Origin: Elusimicrobiota bacterium
Lineage (GTDB): Bacteria > Elusimicrobiota > Elusimicrobia > UBA1565 > UBA9628
DNA: 52,791 bases
Assembly (NCBI GenBank): GCA_016191335.1
Contig: JACPOW010000021.1
Span: 1 to 52,791 of the forward strand
Reading direction: 5' to 3'
In this document: positions 27,183-39,528 of the stretch, in pieces
Numbering within the stretch: the stretch's first letter is position 1
Layout: each line of letters begins with the position of its first letter
Notes under the pieces: model-generated
What the model was told of the DNA's origin: nothing
Databases searched by the model: none
What the model saw: only the letters and a program-made list of their open reading frames with translations
Made by a program: the position numbers and the translations under genes

Positions 27183-27252
27183 TCAAATAAATCCATATAA
27201 ATCAACAATTTATCCTGTGGATAACCGACTTATCCACATCTGTGAATAACCT
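27170..27252. other. oriC: Replication origin, upstream part: AT-rich tract and DnaA boxes
   Basis: An AT-rich tract (27172-27215) suitable as an unwinding element is followed by three DnaA boxes in 34 bp: TGTGGATAA (27216-27224, reverse), TTATCCACA (27230-27238, forward, consensus) and TGTGAATAA (27241-27249, reverse, one mismatch). A half-box TTATCC at 27210 completes a palindrome with the first. The cluster abuts the dnaA start, and gene orientation flips here. Confidence 0.85.
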
Positions 27253-28602
27253 GTGAAAATAGCCGACGGAATCGAGCTCTGGAATCAGACCGTGGAGCGC
27301 CTGCGCACGGAGATCGGCACGGAGAACGCCGAGCTCTGGCTCAAGCCGGTTTCGGCCATCTCGCTCGAGGGCGGGGTCCTGATGCTCAAGGTCCCCAACA
27401 AGTTCTTCTCGGACGGCATCAAGGAGCGCTACCAGAAGCGCCTGATCGCGCTGCTGCGCGACCTCTCCGGCCAGGAGATCGGCATCGACTTCCGCGTCGA
27501 GCGCGACCTGACGCGCGTGCTCCCTCCCTCGGATCCCGTGCCCGAGGCCTCGCCCCAATCCGACTTCCCCCTGTCCGAGCTCAACCCCCGCTACACCTTC
27601 GACTCCTTCGTCATCGGCGAGTCGAACCGCCTCGCGCGCGCGACGGCGGAGTCGATCTCGAAGAGCCCGGGGACGCAGTACAACCCGTACGTGATCTACG
27701 GCGGCGTGGGCCTCGGCAAGACGCACATCATGCACGCGATCGGCAACGCGATCCGCCGGCATCACCCCCGCTCGCGCGTCCTCTATACGACCAGCGAGCA
27801 GTTCGTCAACGAGTTCATCGCCGCGGTGCAGAACAACCAGATCGACGCCTTCCGCGCCCGCTACCGCTCCTTGGACTGCCTCCTCATCGACGACATCCAG
27901 TTCCTGATCGCCAAGGACCGCTCCGAGCAGGAGTTCTTCCACACCTTCAACGCCCTCTTCGACTCCCGCAAGCAGATCGTCGTCAGCTCGGACCGCTCCC
28001 CGAAGGAGATGTCTCCGCTCGAGCAGCGCCTGGTCTCCCGGCTCGAGTGGGGCTTCGTCGCCGACATCAAGCCGCCGGACCTCGAAACCCGCATCGCCAT
28101 CCTGCGCAAGAAGGCCGCGCACGAGGGCTTCACCGCGCCCGACGACGTCATCCTCTTCATCGCCTCCTCGGTGAAGACCAACGTCCGCGCCCTGGAGGGC
28201 TGCCTGATCCGCCTGAAGGCCTTCCAGGCGATGACCGGCGCCCCCCTGTCCGTCGACGACGCCCGGGACATCCTGAAGGACTCGATCGCCGTCGACGACT
28301 CCTCCCCGGTCAAGATCGAGACGATCCAGAGGGTCGTCGCGCTCAAATACTCCGTGGACGTCAAGGACCTGAAGGGGCATCAGCGCACCGTGTCCATCTC
28401 GACGCCCCGCCAGGTCGCGATGTACCTCGCCTGCGTCATGACGGAACTGTCCTCGACGGACATCGGCCGCGCCTTCGGCGGCAAGGACCACTCGACCGTC
28501 CTGCACGCGCGCAAGAAGATCGAGAAGAAGATCGAGGAGGATCCCTTCTTCCTGGAGGCCATCAACAGGCTCCAGTCGGACATCAAGGCGGCGGAAAGAT
28601 GA
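27253..28602 (+). CDS. dnaA: Chromosomal replication initiator DnaA
   Basis: This encodes 449 residues from a GTG at 27253 with no visible Shine-Dalgarno. The start is supported by the normal domain I sequence IELWNQTVERLRTEIG. Domain I (1-85) and a short linker are followed by domain III AAA+ with Walker A GGVGLGKTH (150-158), LLIDDIQFL (Walker B), SSDRSPKEM and RLVSRLEWG. Domain IV ends with the helix-turn-helix signature GGKDHSTVLHARKKIE that reads DnaA boxes. DnaA-box clusters lie immediately before and after the gene, so it probably both fires the origin and represses itself. Confidence 0.98.
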   Translation: MKIADGIELWNQTVERLRTEIGTENAELWLKPVSAISLEGGVLMLKVPNKFFSDGIKERYQKRLIALLRDLSGQEIGIDFRVERDLTRVLPPSDPVPEASPQSDFPLSELNPRYTFDSFVIGESNRLARATAESISKSPGTQYNPYVIYGGVGLGKTHIMHAIGNAIRRHHPRSRVLYTTSEQFVNEFIAAVQNNQIDAFRARYRSLDCLLIDDIQFLIAKDRSEQEFFHTFNALFDSRKQIVVSSDRSPKEMSPLEQRLVSRLEWGFVADIKPPDLETRIAILRKKAAHEGFTAPDDVILFIASSVKTNVRALEGCLIRLKAFQAMTGAPLSVDDARDILKDSIAVDDSSPVKIETIQRVVALKYSVDVKDLKGHQRTVSISTPRQVAMYLACVMTELSSTDIGRAFGGKDHSTVLHARKKIEKKIEEDPFFLEAINRLQSDIKAAER

Positions 28603-28799
28603 CCGCCATGTGTACTCCTCGTGTACATCCGGCCTGTGAACAGTCTGTGTATTTTTTACGACAATCGTGGACGGCGCGCCGAGTTGTGGACAGTGTGGAT
28701 AAGCCGGGAGAGTTATCCACAGCGTCCGGACGGTCATTCACCAAGGGGAGCCGGGTTATCCACCGCGTCCCCCGCTCGATGACGGAGAGGATGATTTAA
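28603..28799. other. oriC: Replication origin, downstream part: dnaA-dnaN intergenic DnaA boxes
   Basis: The 197-bp gap holds TGTGGATAA (28694-28702), TTATCCACA (28713-28721) and TTATCCACC (28756-28764, one mismatch), plus weaker TGTGGACAG and TGTGAACAG copies and a T-run near 28650. With the upstream cluster this gives a bipartite origin flanking dnaA, as described for Bacillus and Helicobacter. GGAGAGG near 28785 serves dnaN. Confidence 0.8.
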
Positions 28800-29914
28800 A
28801 TGAAAATAAACATCAGCAAGGAAGAACTGGCACGGGGCGTCCAGACCATCCAGTCCGCTCTGTCCAGCCGGACCACGCTCCCGATCCTCCTGAACTTCCT
28901 TTTGGAGACGGAGGACAAGAAGGTGAAGGTCATCTCGACCGACCTCGAGATGGGCGTCAAGCATTACATCAAGGCCGAGATCGAGACCGACGGCTCCATC
29001 ACCATCCCCGCCAAGAAGTTCGCGGACATCCTCCACAGCCTGCCTGAATCGCAGGACATCGAGCTCTCCGTGGACGCGGGCGGCAAGATCTCCTTGAAGT
29101 GCGGGCGCTCGCGCTTCGGCATCGTGGGCTCGCCGAAGTCCGAGTACCCCGTCCTGCCGGAGTTCAACAAAGCCACCTCCTTCGAGATGCCGGCCGGGAT
29201 CGTGGCCGGGATGATCAAGAAGACGATCTTCGCGGCCTCCTCCGACGAGACGCGCCACGTGCTCAACGGCGTCTTCTGGGCCGCCCGGAAAGGCACCCTC
29301 GAGATGGTCTCGACCGACGGCCGCCGCCTCGCGGTGTGCGCCAAGAAGATCGTCCCGAAGGACAAGGAGTTCTCGGTCATCGTGCCGACCAAGGTCCTCT
29401 CCGAGCTCCTGCGGCTCATCACCTTGCTCGAGATCGAGGAGAACGACGACGAGAAGATCCTCGTCGCGGTGACGGAGAACCAGATCACGTTCCAGCTCAA
29501 GGACACGACGATCCTCTCCCGTCTCGTGGGCGGGGCGTTCCCCAACTACGACCAGGTCATCCCCACGAAGCGGGAGGTCGTCTTCACCGCCTCGACCAAG
29601 GACCTCCTCGCCGTGACCAAGCGCGCCTCTCTCTGCGCCGTCGACCGGGGAGGCTCCGTCAAATACGCTTTGAAGAAAGGGGCGCTGCACGTCACCGCCT
29701 CGAGCCAGAACAACGAGTTCAACGAGGACCTCGCCGTGGAGTACGGCGGCTCCGAGTTCTCCGTGGCCTTCAACCCTCAGTTCGTCGTCGACGCGCTCAA
29801 GCACGTCGACACGGACACCGTGTCGGTGGCGATGACGAGCCCCGTCAACCCGGCCCTCTTCGAGCCGGCCGGCGGCGAGGGCGACTATAAGTTCGTCGTC
29901 ATGCCGATGAGGCT

Positions 29915-29918
<4 letters not shown>
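28800..29918 (+). CDS. dnaN: DNA polymerase III sliding clamp (beta subunit)
   Basis: This encodes 372 residues, standard length, with the three-domain clamp fold. It begins MKINISKEELARGVQTIQSALSSRTTLPILLNFLL, includes LPEFNKATSFEMPAGI at the domain I/II boundary and FPNYDQVIP at the II/III boundary, and ends with the canonical KFVVMPMRL in which the M-P-M-R-L tail helps form the peptide-binding pocket. It encircles DNA and holds replication and repair proteins. It directly follows dnaA and overlaps the dciA-like gene. Confidence 0.97.
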
Positions 29919-32786
<2,868 letters not shown>

Positions 32787-32810
32787 TTTCAGCGAGAGAG
32801 AGAAAGAACC

Positions 32811-35330
32811 ATGAGCAAGCCCGATCAGCCCGAACTCACTCCCGAACCCGTCGGCAACATCATCCAGCGCGACCTCGGCGCCGAGATGCGCGGCTCCTAC
32901 ATCGACTACTCGATGTCGGTCATCGTCGGCCGCGCGCTGCCCGACGTGCGCGACGGCCTGAAGCCCGTCCATCGCCGCATCCTGTACGCGATGCACGACG
33001 AAGGCCTGGCGTCGAACAAGAAGTACTCCAAATGCGCCGGCGTCGTCGGCGAAGTCCTCAAGAAATACCATCCCCACGGCGACTCCGCCGTGTACGACGC
33101 GATGGTGCGCATGGTCCAGGAGTTCTCGCTGCTCCATCCCCTCATCGACGGCCAGGGCAACTTCGGATCCGTCGACGGCGACCCCGCGGCCGCCTACCGC
33201 TACACCGAGTGCCGCCTCGCCAAGATCGCCGAAGAGGTCATGTCGGACATCGACCAGGACACGGTCGACTTCACCGCCAACTTCGACGGCACCACCACCG
33301 AGCCCTCGGTCATGCCCGCGAAGGTCCCCAACCTGCTCGTCAACGGCTCGTCGGGCATCGCCGTCGGCATGGCGACCAACATCCCCCCTCACAACCTCGG
33401 CGAGGTCTGCGAGGCGGCGATCACCCTCATCAAGGACCCGAAGATCGAGAACAAGGATCTGATGAAGATCATCAAGGGCCCCGACTTCCCCACCGGCGGC
33501 ATCGTGCGCGGCCGCGCCGGCATCAAGGATTACTTCGAGACCGGCCGCGGCTCCGTCAGAGTCCAGTCGAAGACCGAGATCGAGGACATCAAGGGCAACC
33601 GCCAGGCGATCATCATCCACGAGCTCCCCTACCAGGTCAACAAGGCGACCTTGCTCGAGACCATCGCCGACCTCGTCCGCGACAAGAAGATCCCCGACAT
33701 CTCCGACATCCGCGACGAGTCCGACCGCAAGGGCATGCGCGTGGTCATCGAGATCAAGCGCGACGGGAACGCGAACGTCGTCCTCAACCAGCTCCTGAAG
33801 CACACGCAGATGGAGACGACCTTCGGCGTGATCCTGCTCTCCCTCGTCGACGGGCGCCCGCGCGTCCTCGGCGTGCGCGACATGCTGGGCCACTTCATCC
33901 AGCATCGCAAGGTCGTCGTCACCCGCCGCACGAAGTTCCAGCTGCGCAAGTGCCTCGACCGGGCCCACATCCTGGAAGGCCTGATCACCGCGATCAAGAA
34001 CATCGACCGCGTCATCAAGATCATCCGCGCCGCCAAGGACACCGACGCCGCCCGCACCGAACTGATGGAGACCTTCGAGCTGTCGAAGGCCCAGACCAAC
34101 GCCATCCTCGAGATGCGCCTGGCGAACCTGACCAAGCTGTCGGTCGGCGACCTGCAGGACGAGTACGACGGCCTCCTCAAGAAGATCGCGGAGTACAAGG
34201 CGATCCTGGCCGACGTCAAGAAGGTCTACGCGATCGTCATCAAGGAGCTCGAGGGCGTCAAGGACGCCTTCGGCAAGTCGCGCCAGACCCAGATCACCTC
34301 CGAGGCCGCCGAGATGTCGCTCGAGGACCTCATCCAGAAGGAGGAGGTCGTCATCTCCCTCTCCAACACCGGCTACGTCAAGCGGATCCCCGTCGCCACC
34401 TACCAGGCCCAGGGCCGCGGCGGCAAGGGCATCACCGGCGCCGACGTGAAGGAAGAGGACTTCATCGAGCACTTCTTCGTGACGGATACGCATGCCGCGT
34501 TACTGTTCTTCACGAATAGGGGACGGGTCTTCGCGTTGCGCGCGTACGAGATCCCTGAAGGGAACCGCACGTCGCGCGGTAAAGCCGTTGTCAATCTGTT
34601 GGCTTTGACCGGCGAAGAGAAGGTCACTTCCGCCATCGCCATCCGCTCCTTCGAGGAGAAGAAAGGCCAGGAGACCTTCCTGGCCATGGCGACGCGCAAC
34701 GGAACCGTGAAGAAGACGCCTCTCAGCGACTTCGAGAACATCCGACGGTCCGGCATCATCGCCATCACCTTGGACGAGGGCGACGTTCTCGTCGAGGTTC
34801 AGCACACTTCCGGTAAAGATGAATTGCTCGTCGCCACCAAGGACGGCATGGTCATCCGCTTCCCGGAGAGCGACATCCGCTCGATGGGCCGCGGCGCGGC
34901 CGGCGTGCGCGGCATCCGCGTGGACAAGGACGACAAGGTCGTCGGCATGGAGGTCTTCCCGCCCAACACGAAGAAGACCCTGCTGACGGTCTGCGAGCAT
35001 GGCCACGGCAAGCGCACCGAGCTCTCCGAGTACCGCGGCCAGCACCGCGGCGGCGGCGGCATCATCACGATCAAGACCACGGACCGCAACGGCTCCGTGA
35101 TCGGCGTGAAGCTCGTCACCGACGAGGACGACCTGATGGTGATGACCGAGCAGGGCAAGGCCGTGCGCCTGCGCTGCAAGGACATCAAGACCATCTCCCG
35201 GAACACCCAGGGCGTGCGCCTCGTGCGCCTCGAGGAGTCGGACAAGGTGGCGCGCGTGGCTCCGATCGCCAACGAGCCTCCCGTCGCTCCGGCCGGCCCC
35301 GAGCTTCCGATCGACGGCGGCAAGAAGTGA
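32811..35330 (+). CDS. gyrA: DNA gyrase subunit A
   Basis: This encodes 839 residues. The winged-helix/tower catalytic core contains active Tyr131 ([11 protein letters not shown]), which links to DNA. The quinolone-determining segment [11 protein letters not shown] has S92 and D96, the wild-type sensitive pattern by E. coli positions 83 and 87. The C-terminal beta-pinwheel holds the GyrA-box QGRGGKG (about residue 536), which wraps DNA and distinguishes gyrase from topoisomerase IV. It follows gyrB by 24 bp with its own AGAAAGAA-type ribosome site. Confidence 0.98.
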   Translation: MSKPDQPELTPEPVGNIIQRDLGAEMRGSYIDYSMSVIVGRALPDVRDGLKPVHRRILYAMHDEGLASNKKYSKCAGVVGEVLKKYHPHGDSAVYDAMVRMVQEFSLLHPLIDGQGNFGSVDGDPAAAYRYTECRLAKIAEEVMSDIDQDTVDFTANFDGTTTEPSVMPAKVPNLLVNGSSGIAVGMATNIPPHNLGEVCEAAITLIKDPKIENKDLMKIIKGPDFPTGGIVRGRAGIKDYFETGRGSVRVQSKTEIEDIKGNRQAIIIHELPYQVNKATLLETIADLVRDKKIPDISDIRDESDRKGMRVVIEIKRDGNANVVLNQLLKHTQMETTFGVILLSLVDGRPRVLGVRDMLGHFIQHRKVVVTRRTKFQLRKCLDRAHILEGLITAIKNIDRVIKIIRAAKDTDAARTELMETFELSKAQTNAILEMRLANLTKLSVGDLQDEYDGLLKKIAEYKAILADVKKVYAIVIKELEGVKDAFGKSRQTQITSEAAEMSLEDLIQKEEVVISLSNTGYVKRIPVATYQAQGRGGKGITGADVKEEDFIEHFFVTDTHAALLFFTNRGRVFALRAYEIPEGNRTSRGKAVVNLLALTGEEKVTSAIAIRSFEEKKGQETFLAMATRNGTVKKTPLSDFENIRRSGIIAITLDEGDVLVEVQHTSGKDELLVATKDGMVIRFPESDIRSMGRGAAGVRGIRVDKDDKVVGMEVFPPNTKKTLLTVCEHGHGKRTELSEYRGQHRGGGGIITIKTTDRNGSVIGVKLVTDEDDLMVMTEQGKAVRLRCKDIKTISRNTQGVRLVRLEESDKVARVAPIANEPPVAPAGPELPIDGGKK

Positions 35331-35340
35331 GGCGCGCGGG

Positions 35341-35859
35341 TTGAAGCGGCGCATCATCCCCGTCCTGGCGTTCGCGGCCTTCGCGGCCGTGAACGCCGGG
35401 GCGGAGCTTTCGATCGAGAGCCTGTCCTGGCAGCGCGCGCGCGTCGAGCGCGGGCGCGTCGTCGCCTGGGAGGACGCGCCGAGCCTCTCCGACGCGGCCC
35501 CGAAGCTCGACGCCCGCCTGCGGGCGCGGCTGACGCTGAAGAACCGCGGCCCCAAGCCGGCGGAAGGCGTCCTGATCCGGTACAGTATGACTGGCCGCGT
35601 CATGCCGGCCGCCGGCGGAGCCCCCGAGGGCGCGTGGGGCGTCCCATTCGCCGTGGACGAGAAGCGCGTCCCCAAGGTCGGCGCGAACAAGATCCAGGAC
35701 GTGTTCCTGACCACCTCCCCCGCCCTCGAGCTCTACCTCAACAAGCTCGGCCGCGCCGGGTGGTGGGCGGACCGCCTGAAGATACAGGCGATGATCGAGC
35801 CGCACCAGGGCGCGACGGCGGTCCAGTCCCTCGAGACGGTCTTGGAGGTCTCCAAGTGA
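35341..35859 (+). CDS. Exported protein of unknown function
   Basis: This encodes 172 residues from a TTG at 35341. The TTG is supported because it gives a clean signal peptide (MKRRIIPVLAFAAFAAVNAGA, cleavage near 21). The mature part looks like an all-beta immunoglobulin-like fold: LSIESLSWQRARVERGRVV, then LRARLTLKNRGPKPAEGVLIRYSMTGRV ('lkNrGpk.aegv'), and TTSPALELYLNKLGRAGWWADRLKIQAMIEP. This suggests a CARDB/DUF-type adhesion or structural domain. No catalytic motif is seen. The stop overlaps the serS start (GTGA), so it is translationally coupled to serS, which is an odd partner. Confidence 0.75.
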   Translation: MKRRIIPVLAFAAFAAVNAGAELSIESLSWQRARVERGRVVAWEDAPSLSDAAPKLDARLRARLTLKNRGPKPAEGVLIRYSMTGRVMPAAGGAPEGAWGVPFAVDEKRVPKVGANKIQDVFLTTSPALELYLNKLGRAGWWADRLKIQAMIEPHQGATAVQSLETVLEVSK

Positions 35860-37157
35860 TCGATCTCGGGGCGGCGCGCAAGAACGCGGACAAGGTCCGC
35901 AAGGCCCTGTCCTCGCGGAACCCGAAGCTCGGGGCAGCGTTCGACGAGCTGCTGAAGCTCGACGAGAGCCACCGGGCCGTCCTCAAGGAAGTCGAGGACA
36001 TGCGGGCCAAGCGCAACGCCGCCTCCCAGGAGATCGGCAAGGCGATGGCGGCCAAGGACATCGCCAAGGCCGACAAGCTCAAGGCCGCGGTGTCCGAGCT
36101 CAAGAACCAGATGACGGCCAAGGAGGCGGCCCTGGCCGAGTCGGAAAAGACCATCAAGGCCGCCGCGCTCGGCTTGCCCAACATCCCCCACGATTCCGTG
36201 CCCGTCGGCAAGGACGAGACCGAGAACCCGGTCGTCCGGACCGCGGGCCAGCCGCGCAAGTTCGACTTCAAGCCGCTCGATCACCAGACCGTCGGCGAGA
36301 AGCTCGGCCTGCTCGACATGAAGACGGGCGTCAAGCTCGCGGGCTCGCGCTTCGCGCTGTGGCAGGGACCCGGCGCCAGGCTCATCCGGGCCCTGGGCAA
36401 CTTCCTCCTCGACCGCCATGAGAAGAGCGGCTACCTCGAGGTCCACCCCCCCTACCTCGCTTTGCCCGAGGTGCTCGAGGGGACGAGCCAGCTCCCCAAG
36501 TTCGAAGCCGACATGTACAAGACGGTCAACGTCGAGGGCGACAAGGTCAGCACCCTCTACCTGATCTCCACCTCCGAGATCGTCCTGACCAACATGGTGC
36601 GCGAGGAGATCCTGGCCGCGGAGAAGCTCCCGATGAAGCTCACCGCGCTGACCGCCTGCTTCCGCCAGGAGGCCGGCACCTACGGCAAGGACGTGCGCGG
36701 CGTGATCCGCAACCATCAATTCGACAAGGTGGAGCTCGTCTGGATCACGAAGCCCGAGGACTCCCTCGCGGCGCTCGAGCAGCTCGTCAAGGACGCGGCG
36801 GGAACGCTCGAGGCGCTCGAGCTTCCCCACCGCGTGATCCATCTGTGCACGGGCGACATGAGCTACGCCTCGCAGAAGACCTACGACATCGAGGTCTGGA
36901 TGCCGTCGGAGAACAAGTACCGCGAGATCTCGTCGTGCTCGGACTGCTCGGACTTCCAGGCCCGCCGCATGCAGTCCCGCTTCCGGCGCGACCCGAAGGC
37001 TCCGGCGGAGCTCGTGCACACCTTGAACGGCTCCGGCGTCGCCGTCGGCCGCCTGGCCGCGGCGATCCTCGAGAACAACCAGCAGGCCGACGGGTCGGTG
37101 CTCATCCCGCGGGCGCTGGTCCCCTATTTCGGCGCCGAGCGCATCGCGGTCCCCTGA
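35856..37157 (+). CDS. serS: Seryl-tRNA synthetase
   Basis: This encodes 433 residues from a GTG at 35856. It charges tRNA-Ser (and the selenocysteine tRNA if present). The N-terminal long coiled-coil arm (about 25-105, with KLKAAVSELKNQMTAKEAALAESEKTIK) is followed by the class II core. Motif 1 lies in LDRHEKSGYLEVHPP, motif 2 in TACFRQEAGTYGKDVRGVIRNHQFDKVEL and motif 3 in NGSGVAVGRLAAAILEN. ISSCSDCSDFQARRM is the conserved serine-binding stretch. The start is set by coupling to the upstream gene and by normal N-terminal length. Confidence 0.97.
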   Translation: MIDLGAARKNADKVRKALSSRNPKLGAAFDELLKLDESHRAVLKEVEDMRAKRNAASQEIGKAMAAKDIAKADKLKAAVSELKNQMTAKEAALAESEKTIKAAALGLPNIPHDSVPVGKDETENPVVRTAGQPRKFDFKPLDHQTVGEKLGLLDMKTGVKLAGSRFALWQGPGARLIRALGNFLLDRHEKSGYLEVHPPYLALPEVLEGTSQLPKFEADMYKTVNVEGDKVSTLYLISTSEIVLTNMVREEILAAEKLPMKLTALTACFRQEAGTYGKDVRGVIRNHQFDKVELVWITKPEDSLAALEQLVKDAAGTLEALELPHRVIHLCTGDMSYASQKTYDIEVWMPSENKYREISSCSDCSDFQARRMQSRFRRDPKAPAELVHTLNGSGVAVGRLAAAILENNQQADGSVLIPRALVPYFGAERIAVP

Positions 37158-37159
37158 CC

Positions 37160-37627
37160 ATGATCCAGGTCCCTCAACAACGGAAAGCGGAAGGGACACT
37201 TCCTCGCCGTATGGCTCGGTCGGGCATCCGAAAGCTCGACGCCGTCGTGGCCAGGCTCCTGGGCCCGAAGGGCTGCCCCTGGGACCGCGAGCAGACGCAC
37301 AAGAGCCTCATCCCCTTCCTTCAGGAGGAGTCCGCGGAGCTGGCCGTCGCGCTCAAGCGCGGACATTGGCACGAGATCGAGGACGAGCTGGGCGACGTCC
37401 TCTTCCAGGTCCTCTTCCACGCCCGTCTGGGCAAGAAGCGCTTCGACCTGGGGTCGATCGCCGAGAGCCAGGCCAAGAAGCTCATGCGCCGCCACCCCCA
37501 CGTCTTCGGCCGGACCCGCAGCTTCCGGAACGCCAAGGAAGTCCTGGCGAACTGGAAGGCGATCAAGGCCGCCGAGCGGGCGCTGCGCGGGAAGGAAGTC
37601 GCGGCGCGCAACAGGAGAAAGAGGTAG
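37160..37627 (+). CDS. mazG: MazG nucleotide pyrophosphohydrolase
   Basis: This encodes 155 residues from the ATG at 37160; an in-frame ATG 21 codons later (MARSGIRKL) is also possible. It hydrolyses nucleoside triphosphates to monophosphates and PPi, often as house-cleaning. The metal-binding pattern is present as EESAEL and EDELGDVLFQVLFHA. LDAVVARLLGPKGCPWDREQTHKSL is the standard MazG N-terminus (GCPWD..QTh.SL). It is one MazG domain, whereas enteric MazG has two. The region immediately before speD carries AGGAG for the next gene. Confidence 0.93.
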   Translation: MIQVPQQRKAEGTLPRRMARSGIRKLDAVVARLLGPKGCPWDREQTHKSLIPFLQEESAELAVALKRGHWHEIEDELGDVLFQVLFHARLGKKRFDLGSIAESQAKKLMRRHPHVFGRTRSFRNAKEVLANWKAIKAAERALRGKEVAARNRRKR

Positions 37628-38566
37628 ATGTTCTTCGAAGGACCGGAGAAGAAAGTCGAGCTCGCGATGGCCCCGGGGCAGAAGTCCCTGAGGGCCCGCG
37701 GCCACGACTATTGGAAGGCCATCGTCGCCAAGTCGAACGCCCAGGTGCTGTCCACGATCTCCAACGAATCGATGGACGCCTACCTGCTGTCCGAGTCGAG
37801 CCTGTTCGTCACCGACACCTGGCTGACGATGATCACCTGCGGCCGCACCGACCTCGTCGCCGCGGTCCTGCAGCTGGTCGACGACTTCGGGACGGACTCC
37901 TTCCAGTACCTCGTCTACGAGCGCAAGAACGCGCATCACCAGGAGTACCAGCCCTCCAACTTCTTCGACGACTGCCGCCGACTGACCGACCGGATGCCGG
38001 CCAAGTCCTACCGCTTCGGCGACGGCGACGACCACCACGTCTTCCTCTTCCACCTCGACAAGCCCTACACGCCGGCGGCGGAGGACCTGACGCTCGAGAT
38101 CCTGATGCACGGCATCGACCCGCAGGCCTCCCGCGTCTTCATGAGCGGTCCGGCCCGCAAGAAGGACTTCATCAAGGAGAAGTCCGGCGTCTGGTCCATC
38201 CTGCCCGGCTTCCAGGTCGACGACTATCTCTTCGAGCCGATGGGCTACTCCCTCAACGCGATCCGCGGTTCGAAGTACTACACGATCCACGTGACCCCGC
38301 AGAAGATCGGCTCGTACGTGAGCTTCGAGACGAACGCGGTCGAGGGCGACGCCAACGAGACCATCACCCGCGTGCTCGACCTGTTCAAGCCCCAGTCCTG
38401 CGACGTGATCCTCTTCCAGCCGCAGTCCTCGCGTCAGAAGATCCGCTGCTACTACCCGATCAAGCGCGCCGTGAGGCAGAACCTCTCCTGCGGCTACCGC
38501 GTGACCTTCGACCACCACTTCAAGCCGGTCGAGGGCGCGGCCCCCGCCGTGGAGATCGTCCTGTGA
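37628..38566 (+). CDS. speD: S-adenosylmethionine decarboxylase, eukaryotic type
   Basis: This encodes 312 residues, not the short bacterial SpeD. It aligns by eye with human AdoMetDC. FFEGPEKKVE carries E4 and E7 (human E8, E11). AYLLSESSLFV has the self-cleavage site E56/S57 (human E67/S68) that makes the pyruvoyl group. TCG has C71 (C82), GYSLN has S208 (S229), and TIHVTP has H221 (H243). The adenine-stacking F3 and F202 (human F7, F223) are kept. The human putrescine-binding acids E15, D174, E178 and E256 appear as E11, D153, E157 and E234, suggesting putrescine activation, though human K80 is Ile. It produces decarboxylated AdoMet for the adjacent speE. Confidence 0.9.
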   Translation: MFFEGPEKKVELAMAPGQKSLRARGHDYWKAIVAKSNAQVLSTISNESMDAYLLSESSLFVTDTWLTMITCGRTDLVAAVLQLVDDFGTDSFQYLVYERKNAHHQEYQPSNFFDDCRRLTDRMPAKSYRFGDGDDHHVFLFHLDKPYTPAAEDLTLEILMHGIDPQASRVFMSGPARKKDFIKEKSGVWSILPGFQVDDYLFEPMGYSLNAIRGSKYYTIHVTPQKIGSYVSFETNAVEGDANETITRVLDLFKPQSCDVILFQPQSSRQKIRCYYPIKRAVRQNLSCGYRVTFDHHFKPVEGAAPAVEIVL

Positions 38567-39411
38567 GCAGGAAGACCGTCTGGGTCGACGAGGTCTACCA
38601 GGACATCGTCCGCACGAGCTTCAAGCTCAAGAAGCGACTCTTCAAGGGGAAGAGCCCCTTCCAAACCGTCGAGGTCGTGGAGACGGCGGGCCACGGCAAG
38701 CTGCTCCTCATCGACGGCATGACGATGGTCTCCGAGCGCGACGAGTTCGTCTACCACGAGATGATCGCCCACCCCGCCTTGTTCCTGCACCCGAGGCCGC
38801 GGCGCGTGCTCGTCATCGGCGGCGGCGACGGGGGCACCGTGCGCGAGGTCCTGAGACACAAGAGCGTCGAGCACTGCACCCTCGTCGAGATCGACGGCCT
38901 GGTCGTGTCGGCGTCGCGGAAGTACATCCCGCAGACGGCCGGCGCCCTGTCGGACCGCCGCGCGCGCGTCCTGATCGACGACGGCGTGAAGTTCGTCGCG
39001 GAGACCAAGGAGAAGTTCGACGTCGTGATCGTGGACTCGACCGAGCCGTTCGGCCCGGCCAAGGAGCTGTTCGGTCCCTCGTTCTACAAGAACGTGAAGA
39101 GGATCCTGACCGAGGACGGCATCGTGGCGAGCCAGGCCGGCTCCCCCTTCTACGAGATCTCGACGATCAAGAACCTGTTCAAGATCACCAAGCCCATCTT
39201 CCCCGTCGTCGAAGTGAGCCTGTTCAACAACCTGACCTATCCCGGCGGCCTGTGGGCGTTCACCTTCGCGACGAAGGGGCTCCATCCGGTGCGCGACTTC
39301 AAGCCGGCGCGCGTGAAAGCCTCGAAGCTGAAGCTGCGGTGGTACAACGCCGAGATCCACGCCGCCTGCTTCGCGCTGCCGAACTTCCTCAAGACGGCGA
39401 TCGGACGATAG
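38563..39411 (+). CDS. speE: Spermidine synthase (polyamine aminopropyltransferase)
   Basis: This encodes 282 residues from a GTG overlapping the speD stop (GTGA). It transfers an aminopropyl group from decarboxylated AdoMet to putrescine. The nucleotide-binding block VLVIGGGDGGTVREVLRH, the substrate-gate block LIDGMTMVSERDEFVYHEM, and VIVDSTEPFGPAKELFG are present. The last is usually DSTDP; here the second acidic residue is Glu, which could shift substrate preference. FYKNVKRILTEDGI and the C-terminal RWYNAEIHAACFALP tail complete the family pattern. Direct coupling with speD supports a two-step spermidine pathway. Confidence 0.94.
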   Translation: MSRKTVWVDEVYQDIVRTSFKLKKRLFKGKSPFQTVEVVETAGHGKLLLIDGMTMVSERDEFVYHEMIAHPALFLHPRPRRVLVIGGGDGGTVREVLRHKSVEHCTLVEIDGLVVSASRKYIPQTAGALSDRRARVLIDDGVKFVAETKEKFDVVIVDSTEPFGPAKELFGPSFYKNVKRILTEDGIVASQAGSPFYEISTIKNLFKITKPIFPVVEVSLFNNLTYPGGLWAFTFATKGLHPVRDFKPARVKASKLKLRWYNAEIHAACFALPNFLKTAIGR

Positions 39412-39416
39412 GGCCC

Positions 39417-39505
39417 GTGCCGTCTACGGCACGAGGACTCGTCCCGGGAATAGTTTTAGTGCCGCGAAAGGCACAAGGCGGCCGGGACTGTTTCCGGAAA
39501 CAGTT
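39417..39505. repeat. CCGG palindrome cluster, type C-like and type B (copy 4)
   Basis: GTGCCGTCTACGGCAC (39417-39432) is a 6-bp-arm hairpin just after speE. ACTCGTCCCGGGAATAGT (39437-39454) is a decayed type C core. Type B ACTGTTTCCGGAAACAGT (39487-39504) is perfect. They lie between the convergent ends of speE and the exported beta-repeat protein gene, the same location type as at 8.0 and 17.5 kb. Confidence 0.75.
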
Positions 39506-39528
39506 CTTCCGCGTGAACGGACCGCTCG

